Assembly (NCBI GenBank): GCA_013339895.1
Contig: JABACO010000001.1
Coordinates: 21,070,423 to 21,134,422 of the forward strand
DNA length: 64,000 bases
Source of the DNA: Ephydatia muelleri
Taxonomy: Eukaryota > Porifera > Demospongiae > Spongillida > Spongillidae
Direction of reading: 5' to 3'
The position numbers were made by a program, and so were the translations under genes. Within the stretch, counting starts at the first letter, position 1. The number at the start of each line of letters is the position of its first letter. Shown piece by piece: positions 57,852 to 64,000 of this stretch. The notes under the pieces were generated by a model. The model worked only from the letters and a program-made list of their open reading frames with translations. It was not told the origin of the DNA and did no database searches.

Positions 57852-58527
57852 TTAGTATGGGCACAGTACGTTTAGATATGGCAATGTTGTCGCACCATAT
57901 CTTCGACTAGCGAAGCGCAGATCACTCCCAGAGATGTCCTCGTTGGTCGCCCACACCAAAAGCCCATTATTGGGATCTCCTTGTTTCCAGTTACGGGCGG
58001 CTTCAGTGACATCAAATGAAACATAGTCTTGGATAAATGGTTAGACTGCTCTGGGAGTACCAGACAGCATCTTTGTCATCCAGACCGATGTAAGGCTGAG
58101 ACCAGGGTATTTGAGAAGGAGACGTCAGTCGGTAGAGGGTACTTACCTGAGTCTCTATCCAGCTCGGTATAATTTGGTGAACTTGCAATGTGCGAGGACT
58201 GAGAGGAGAACTCTGCCCCCACAGGAAGTATACATGCATCTTTGCTGAAATGAGGTCACTTCAATTGACAGGAATATCCTCGAACTGTACAAGAAATCTT
58301 TTTTGGGGATTTGAAGCTGCATATCCAACAAGCAGCTGAGGGGCACGATCAATGACATTAACAATGTCTTCTACCCAGGCGTCTTGTGTATCCTCCAGGC
58401 GGTAGAGATATCCTAAGCCAGTATCTGTTTGTGTCGTTCCGTTGGACTCGCCACACAAGGATAGGATAGCGAGGCACAGCAATGATACAGAACGGCACAA
58501 TGATGATAGGCAAATGTTGCGTTCCAT
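57852..58527 (-). pseudogene. Secreted DNRLRE-like beta-domain protein
   Basis: ATG 58527: MERNICLSSLCRSVSLLCLA forms a signal peptide (basic start, hydrophobic core, SLCGESNG cleavage region). RLEDTQDAWVEDIVNVID, then RFLVQFEDIPV and ISAKMHVYFLW...TLQVHQIIPSWIETQ. After a frame change come YVSFDVTEAARNWKQGDPNN then GLLVWATNEDISGSDLRFAS. The order (R/K-x-LVxFD-IP, LxVHxIxxSWxE, FDVTxAAxNW, GLLV, FASR) fits the DNRLRE beta-sandwich of secreted proteins. A TGA after IPV-N (about 58259) and a 1-base shift near 58020 break the frame; a GTAAGT at about 58146 may be a donor, so an intron rather than damage may explain part of it. Role unknown. Confidence 0.6.
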
Positions 58528-59230
58528 TCTCGAAGGTTGCGCCTGTAATGGCAAGACGTAATGATTTAATATCATAACAGGACCTACTTTTATATATAGG
58601 TATCATGACGACGTAATGGAGCCATAGACTGGCGTATAATTTAGCTAAGAAAAAGTATTTTCTCATACTACTGCCTCGAAATTTTATCGCGCACGCCATG
58701 CGGCGATCGGATAGTTGAATTTCTTCACATAGAACAGAATGAATAGGATGCGTTTTGCCGTCAAATGCAAGCATCCTCCCAAATGCTAGCCGCTAGACAA
58801 ATGAAATGTGATAGCTGCAGGATCAGGCTATTTTTTTTCCCGCGACAAGAACAGAGCCTTGCATGTACAGCAAGACTGTGACAGTTTCTAGATGTACAGC
58901 ATGCACTGGAAAAGCTAAATGCACACAGGCAGCTCACCGAGATAAAACCACATTACTCCCAACTGTCGACTGAAGGAGCCAGCAAATTGCACAAACACTG
59001 CAAGCTCTTAATTGGTAATTGCAACCCCCATCCATTCTAGCCCCGTGAAAATTTGTATGACTCTCCACCTCTGCATACAGTGTACATGAACCTGAATATG
59101 AGGGCTATAATGTCCAGATATTGCCCTCAAGATTATTTCTGAAGTGTTGTTTAGTTTTGGTCATGTTTTCGTATGTCCTATAATGTATATCAATAATAAA
59201 ATAAATAATATAACTCAATTTAGTATTATA
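58528..59230. other. Spacer upstream of the secreted-protein gene
   Basis: No coding motif; probable 5' flank of the minus-strand gene ending at 57852. Confidence 0.4.
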
Positions 59231-59512
59231 ACAAGTAAATAAAAACATTCTCTAGGAGAAAGTTGGTGGGATATAGGATTTGATGGCAATTGGTGGTGTA
59301 AAAAGCAAGGAAACAAGGTCTTATCAGAAGGGAAAATGTAATAGTCCTATATTTAGCACATTTCTAGGGCATGTGTTGTTTCTGTGCTAAATATAGGACT
59401 ATTACATTTTCCCTTCTGATAAGACCTTGTTTCCTTGCTTTTTACACCACCAATTGCCATCAAATCCTATATCCCACCAACTTTCTCCTAGAGAATGTTT
59501 TTATTTACTTGT
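59231..59512. mobile_element. Palindromic MITE, copy 3
   Basis: 282 bp, ACAAGTAAATAAAAACATTC to GAATGTTTTTATTTACTTGT, nearly identical to copy 2 and with better-matched arms, so the youngest of the three. Centre near 59371. Confidence 0.95.
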
Positions 59513-59743
59513 TTCATTGATTTTTTTCTATGTACAACGGGTTGTGTGACATCATGTGTGTGCCATTTGCTAAGACATGTAGAACTATGAATGAAACTAA
59601 GCAATCCGATATCAGAACTAAAGTTTTAGTTAAAGCCGGGATGCGTGTTTGAATCATTCGTGAAATCTTTCCTTTCTGTACTTAGACCGACCATTATCAT
59701 TAGCACATTTGGCATAATTATTTAATAACATTAACATTAGTAG

Positions 59744-61117
59744 TTATACATATATATTGTCCGAATAATGGTTCACATTACGGTCTCGTCCTTCACCGCC
59801 TCTTCCACGTCGCCCTCTTCCTTCTCTTACATATCCTCGTCCTCTATCTCTCCCATCTCGTCCTCTTCCACCTTGTCCTCTATCTCCTCGTCCTCGTTGT
59901 CTGCCATCTCGACCTCGTCCTGAATGTGGCGAAGGTGGTGTTGGATGTGGCGAAGGTGGTGCTGGACGTGGGGAAGGTGGTGTTGGATGTGGCGAAGGTG
60001 GTGCTGGATGTGGCGAAGGTGGTGCTGGATGTGGCAAAGGTGGTGCTGGACGTGGGGAAGGTGGTGCCGGATGTGGGGAAGGTGGTGTTGGATGTGGCGA
60101 AGGTGGTGCTGGACGTGGGGAAGGTGGTGTTGGATGTGGCGAAGGTGGTGCTGGATGAGGCAAAGGTGGTGTTGGATGTGGCGAAGGTGGTGCTGGATGT
60201 GGCAAAGGTGGTGCTGGATGTGGCAAAGGTGGTGCTGGACGTGGGGAAGGTGGTGCCAGATGTGGGGAAGGTGGTGTTGGATGTGGCGAAGGTGGTGCTG
60301 GATGTGGCGAAGGTGGTGCTGGATGAGGCAAAGGTGGTGTTGGATGTGGCGAAGGTGGTGCTGGATGTGGCGAAGGTGGTGCTGGATGTGGTGAAGGTGG
60401 TGCTGGATGTGGCGAAGGTGGTGCTGGATGTGGCGAAGGTGGTGCTGGATGTGGCGAAAGTGGTGCTGGATGTGGCGAAGGTGGTGCTGGATGTGGCGAA
60501 GGTGGTGCTGGATGTGGTGAAGGTGGTGCTGGATGAGGCAAAGGTGGTGTTGGATGTGGCGAAGGTGGTGCTGGATGTGGCGAAGGTGGTGCTGGATGTT
60601 GGTGAAGGTGGTGCTGGATGTGGCGAAGGTGGTGCTGGATGTGGCGAAGGTGGTGCTGGATGTGGCAAAAGTGGTGCTGGATGTGGCGAAGGTGGTGCTG
60701 GATGTGGCGAAGGTGGTGCTGGATGTGGTGAAGGTGGTGCTGGATGTGGCGAAGGTGGTGTTGGACGTGGCAAAGGTGGTGCTGGATGTGGCGAAGGTGG
60801 TGCTGGATGTGGCAAAGGTGGTGCTGGATGTGGCGAAGGTGGTGCTGGATGTGGCGAAGGTGGTGTTGGACGTGGGGAAGGTGGTGCTGGACGTGGCAAA
60901 GGTGGTGCTGGACGTGGGGAAGGTGGTGCTGGATGTGGCGAAGGTGGTGTTGGACGTGGGGAAGGTGGTGCTGGACGTGGGGAAGGTGGTGCTGGACGGG
61001 GTCCAGCACTGCCATCATCTTCGCCATCTCCCCATCACCATCGCCTTCTAAAATCCGCTCTATTTCCATTACTTCGTCTCTCATGATGACGTGCTCCATA
61101 TGCTGTGATGTGAGCAT
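59744..61117 (-). CDS. RGG-tailed ORF containing a 21-bp minisatellite
   Basis: 457 codons from ATG 61117. The N-terminus is acidic ([20 protein letters not shown]). The middle is encoded by the minisatellite, reading first [14 protein letters not shown] and then, after a frame change at about 60600, PHPAPPS repeats. The C-terminus is arginine/glycine-rich ([20 protein letters not shown], then [14 protein letters not shown]), like an RNA-binding RGG box, ending [11 protein letters not shown]. Whether the ORF is a translated gene is uncertain, because the array is open in several frames. The non-repetitive RG-rich tail and acidic head argue for coding. Upstream, 61118-61160 continues the frame-like text into possible earlier exons. 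Confidence 0.5.
   Translation of the reverse strand: MLTSQHMEHVIMRDEVMEIERILEGDGDGEMAKMMAVLDPVQHHLPHVQHHLPHVQHHLRHIQHHLPHVQHHLCHVQHHLPHVQHHLRHIQHHLRHIQHHLCHIQHHLRHIQHHLCHVQHHLRHIQHHLHHIQHHLRHIQHHLRHIQHHFCHIQHHLRHIQHHLRHIQHHLHQHPAPPSPHPAPPSPHPTPPLPHPAPPSPHPAPPSPHPAPPSPHPAPLSPHPAPPSPHPAPPSPHPAPPSPHPAPPSPHPAPPSPHPTPPLPHPAPPSPHPAPPSPHPTPPSPHLAPPSPRPAPPLPHPAPPLPHPAPPSPHPTPPLPHPAPPSPHPTPPSPRPAPPSPHPTPPSPHPAPPSPRPAPPLPHPAPPSPHPAPPSPHPTPPSPRPAPPSPHPTPPSPHSGRGRDGRQRGRGDRGQGGRGRDGRDRGRGYVREGRGRRGRGGEGRDRNVNHYSDNIYV
59935..60998. repeat. 21-bp minisatellite, about 50 units
   Basis: Unit GGTGGTGCTGGATGTGGCGAA with variants (GTTGGA, GGACGTGGGGAA, GATGAGGCAAA, TGTGGCAAA). A single unit at about 60598 has one extra T (GGATGTTGGTGAAGG). 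Blocks of variants repeat as larger units (for example about 189 bp: 60050-60240 against 60240-60330). Confidence 0.95.
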
Positions 61118-61478
61118 GTGCAGAACTGGTACACACCTTTTGTGCTAACCATGGGTGCGTCTTGCAAAAGGCATCATTTAACTGAACTAGTAAAGTGCTA
61201 TTCTTAAGAATAGCCTTTTCGAGGCCACCCTTATACTCGCTTAGTACGATATCCTTTGGTTCGTACAGAGAGTAGCTACAGTGAAAAAGGAAGTGCGTAC
61301 ATGCAACATTATGTATGTGCTAAACTATATACACCAAGGCTTGAAAGTTATACTCTTACATGCAACAGTTGCCCATTTCATGCCATGAAATCCTATGTAA
61401 ACTGAAGCCATTCTGATTCAATGCACAGATGATATCAGCAACCGCTACATTGTGTCACATTGCACTAGAAAGTTCAAA
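61118..61478. other. Region upstream of the RGG ORF
   Basis: Possible earlier exon on the minus strand ([20 protein letters not shown] in another frame), not supported further. Confidence 0.3.
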
Positions 61479-62360
61479 CATAGATATTAGACTGGAAGGG
61501 ATTGGAAACCAGACCAATTAACACCAATCAACAAGTACAGTCCTGGCAGTTCAAGTCCCCAGGCCTTTACGGATAAAATGGCGGGTACCACGAATATCTA
61601 TGGAAGCTTGATACACAGACATCTTTTCCCTAGATATCTTGACAAAAAGTTTCATCCCAGATGAGTGCTTTGTGCGACACTGGGTCAGTCTGAACTTCTT
61701 CTGACTCTTGTCACATTCTGCATTGAGATAAAGCATAATAATCCATCTATTTTTATCTCTAGGGCAAAAATTGCGCGCGAATTAAAGGCTTAGCTTTTAG
61801 ATTTTTTTTTTGGTCGTAGAAAACGCAAAGACGGCAAACTAACTATCCGTTGGCACATATCTTTCATCTGGCTATCTGGTAGTCAAGTTTTCAGAATTTT
61901 TACAACAAAGCTACGGTCGCTATACCGGTGAGTATCACACCTAGTCAAAAGTAAGTTTTTTTTATTTTTTATATCAAGTACGACGCATTCATGTCACAAA
62001 AACTATACTGTGGTACGTAAAACACAGTGCTCAATCTGCCTATCGTAACGCCGTACCTTTACGTCGCTTTGTTCCGGCGTAGTACCGGTGAGTTTAATTC
62101 TAGACATGGAGCGCTTTAAGTCTAATATCTTCTCTTAGGAATGGAGTATAAAAAAAATACTTACTTCTTTGTGATCCACAGTTCGTGCGCTACCTTTTAC
62201 TACTCTTCTTATTTGCCTCTTGCGTACTTGACCAAAAACTTTTGAGGGGCGAGGTGCCAGACTAACCAATTAGCAACTGCCAGGAGTGTCCCCGCTACGT
62301 TCTATTGAAATGTATGGCGCACGTGCGCGGTTTCCAATCCCTTCCAGTCTAATATCTATG
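61479..62360. mobile_element. CATAGAT-ended element (copy 2, 882 bp)
   Basis: Left end CATAGATATTAGACTGGAAG GGATTGGAAACC and the same sequence inverted at the right end, flanked by GTTCAAA (61472-61478 and 62361-62367; 8 bp, GTTCAAAC, if the C is target). Same end logic as 5290-6693. No transposase inside; a 61-codon frame on the minus strand (MLYLNAECDKSQKKFRLTQC) is unassigned. Confidence 0.85.
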
Positions 62361-62522
62361 GTTCAAACAATAACTGCATGCATTTCATAGATCTGGAATG
62401 GAACTAAAGTCTCTTCCAACATTACATAACGACACTGACAAAAGGCAACGCTGACGCAACGTTTCAGCTAATGTCATATGCAAACTAAGCTTAATATCTA
62501 AGGTAAGAGAAGGTTACTACAT

Positions 62523-62969
62523 TTACATACCTTTGAATAACTTTGTCGGTAGTACTTTTTCGATGGCCTCGTTGGTTTTGCACGGTACTACGCTTAGCCT
62601 TCCCGTACCGCACTCTCTTCGCCAAGCGAGCACATTCAGGACTCTCCCAATAACGTTTCCTTTAGCGGACCGTTTCTTTTCCGGGTCTGTTTTATAACGT
62701 TCGCGTTCAGCGGTCTGTTTATTTTCTGGGTCTGCTTGATAGCGCTCGCGTTCAGCGGTCTGTTTCTTTTCTGGCTCTGCTTGATAGCTTTCGCGTTTAG
62801 CTGATGACCGTTTCTTTCCTGGGTCTGCTTGATACCGCTCGCGTTCAGTGGTCCGTTTCTTTTCTTGGTCTGCTTTGTAGGATGCCCGTGCCGATTCTAA
62901 AACATCGTCTCGAACTTCAAGGTATTTCGCACGTCGTTTCGCTCGTTTCTTTTTCTGACGTGAAGGCAT
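62523..62969 (-). pseudogene. Basic 15-residue-repeat protein (transposon N-terminus type)
   Basis: ATG 62969: MPSRQKKKRAKRRAKYLEVR, then repeats of RERYQADPEKKQTAE (about 15 residues, five units, 45-bp DNA repeat 62695-62915). A frame change near 62690 leads in the second frame to RKRYWESPECARLAKRVRYG and KAKRSTVQNQRGHRKSTTDK, ending at a GTATGT donor (62528). Lysine/arginine-rich coiled repeats of this kind open some large invertebrate Helitron or transposon proteins that I recall only loosely. Probable nuclear, nucleic-acid binding. The downstream part is not in the window on this strand. Confidence 0.55.
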
Positions 62970-63059
62970 TTTGAGGAAAACAACTTCACAGGTTTCACAC
63001 CAAAACGACGATTGAATCACCGAAGAGTTTTTCGTTGTTCGCTTTATACATACACTGTA

Positions 63060-63095
63060 CCATAGATGATATACGAAGGGATTAGAAACGGGGTT
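63060..63095 (+). repeat. Solo end of the CATAGAT family
   Basis: CCATAGATGATATACGAAGG GATTAGAAACGG resembles the left ends at 5290 and 61479. No partner end or duplication was found; the right end may lie outside the window. Confidence 0.5.
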
Positions 63096-64000
63096 GTTAA
63101 GCAGGTTCCATCATCGTTGGACCGGAAGATCTATTTATTAAAATAGTTAGTATGAAATGGCAGCGTGCGTGAAAAAAACATAAGTGCCGTAAGCCCTTGT
63201 GCTCCCGCCACATATAGATTCAAAGGAATTACTGCTTGATGCAATCGTTGAAGTTTTGAAGCTGTTGAAATCTGGATTGCAGAGCTTCAGTAGTGGGAGC
63301 CAAGGTGCTTCTCCATAGAGCTCCAAGGTGCTTCTCCATAGCTCCAAACTTACAGACACTACCAAAGGTTCTGAATGCTGTTTGGGCTTGTTCCTCTCAT
63401 AACGTTTGGTGCTGCTCAGTCTTAGTGGACGGTGCTCTGACATCTATTTCAAAAATTTTTAAAGCGAGTCAGATACATCGCCCGTTCAAGTTGCACCCGC
63501 CCCCTGCAATGGCGCCTACGAACACGTGTCTTCGTCAACGCACAGATAATGCGTTTCGAGTCAGTTCACTTGGTCTGTCACAGTCGTTTGTTGGAAATTT
63601 AGTTCTCTTTAGGGAAAAGTAATACAAACCCACCAACAACAACAGCTAGGACCGCTAAATGCCCACAACCACCACCCTATCAAAACGTGCTTTTTCGCGT
63701 CTTGTACGCTGGCGCAACGAACACAATGGATTTAACCTATCGTCGTTTGTGAAGCTCATTTAGTTGCTTCTGAATCAACTTAAAACGGATTTTTATCTCT
63801 AACGCGGTGATTAAAAAATGCCCACAACCAAGCTTGTCGCAGATTACGCTATAATCCTCGTAAAAATGATGTCAGACAGCCCCGGAACCACTATAACTCA
63901 AAACGTACCCCTTGTTGGAACAGAAAGTAGTCACTATTACACAGTGCATGAGGACAATAAGAGGCAGAACAACGCAAATGCGCCCGTTGTCACCTAATTA
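63096..64000. other. Right edge, no gene supported
   Basis: Frames of about 98-109 codons without motifs; a minus-strand stretch near 63330-63240 reads ALWRSTLAPTTEALQSRFQQ, possibly an exon. A 20-bp repeat GAGCTCCAAGGTGCTTCTCC/ATAG occurs twice at 63297-63346. Confidence 0.35.

Noticed and set aside
59926..61086. Plus-strand 386-codon ORF (KVVLDVA repeats)
   Set aside because: Antisense of the 21-bp minisatellite; lacks the non-repetitive flanks that the minus-strand ORF has.

Overview
The window is animal nuclear DNA, most likely from a sponge (Demospongiae) or another early-branching invertebrate. Supporting signs: introns of about 40-180 bp with GT-AG ends, AT-rich spacers with recurrent ACATGTACATGTA words, an intact beta-helix plus multi-spanning membrane protein of a type I associate with sponges, usherin-like FN3/laminin-G exons, and many DNA transposons. 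There is no bacterial-style operon, RBS or CRISPR. I saw no rRNA or tRNA gene.

Layout. 0-4 kb: a pogo-type element (284-3971) with unusually long inverted termini, TA duplications and an internal 22-bp minisatellite. 4.4-5.2 kb: a short hAT-type element with a perfect 8-bp target duplication. 5.3-6.7 kb: a CATAGAT-ended element, related to one at 61.5-62.4 kb. 6.7-12.7 kb: a minus-strand hAT (TTF/DUF4371 type) split by a second hAT (7869-11120) whose transposase carries a chromodomain in front of a BED finger. 13.9-17.9 kb: two opposed Ty3/gypsy-like integrase relics, one followed by an OTU-protease-like segment. 18.9-19.9 kb: a decayed GDGAK-motif transposase-like gene. 20.7-24.1 kb: a 20-bp minisatellite and damaged usherin-like exons. 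27.6-32.3 kb: the C-terminal part of a GGDKGG-family gene and an intron-containing DNA transposon with an APSRD motif. 33.4-34.0 kb: a third integrase relic. 34.5-36.7 kb: tandem arrays. 36.9-40.1 kb: a MULE transposase with SWIM and PHD fingers. 40.1-42.0 kb (minus): a gene resembling the RAG1 N-terminal zinc/RING region joined to the GGDKGG family. 48.2-51.4 kb (minus): an intact 1056-codon beta-helix/multi-TM protein, the best live host gene. 53-57 kb: foldback elements and inverted repeat clusters. 57.9-58.5 kb (minus): a secreted DNRLRE-like gene with lesions. 59.7-61.1 kb (minus): an RGG-tailed ORF built on a 21-bp minisatellite. 62.5-63.0 kb (minus): a 15-residue-repeat basic protein.

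Most coding traces are transposon genes in various states of decay, often nested, so order of insertion can be read. The small palindromic MITE family (14.1, 42.0 and 59.2 kb) and a 124-bp TA-flanked MITE interrupt older transposon genes. The two observations most worth follow-up are the chromodomain-BED-hAT fusion nested in another hAT with an 8-bp duplication, and the RAG1-N-terminus-like/GGDKGG gene, of which three separate fragments lie in the window. All family names come from motif reading by eye; no database search was possible.
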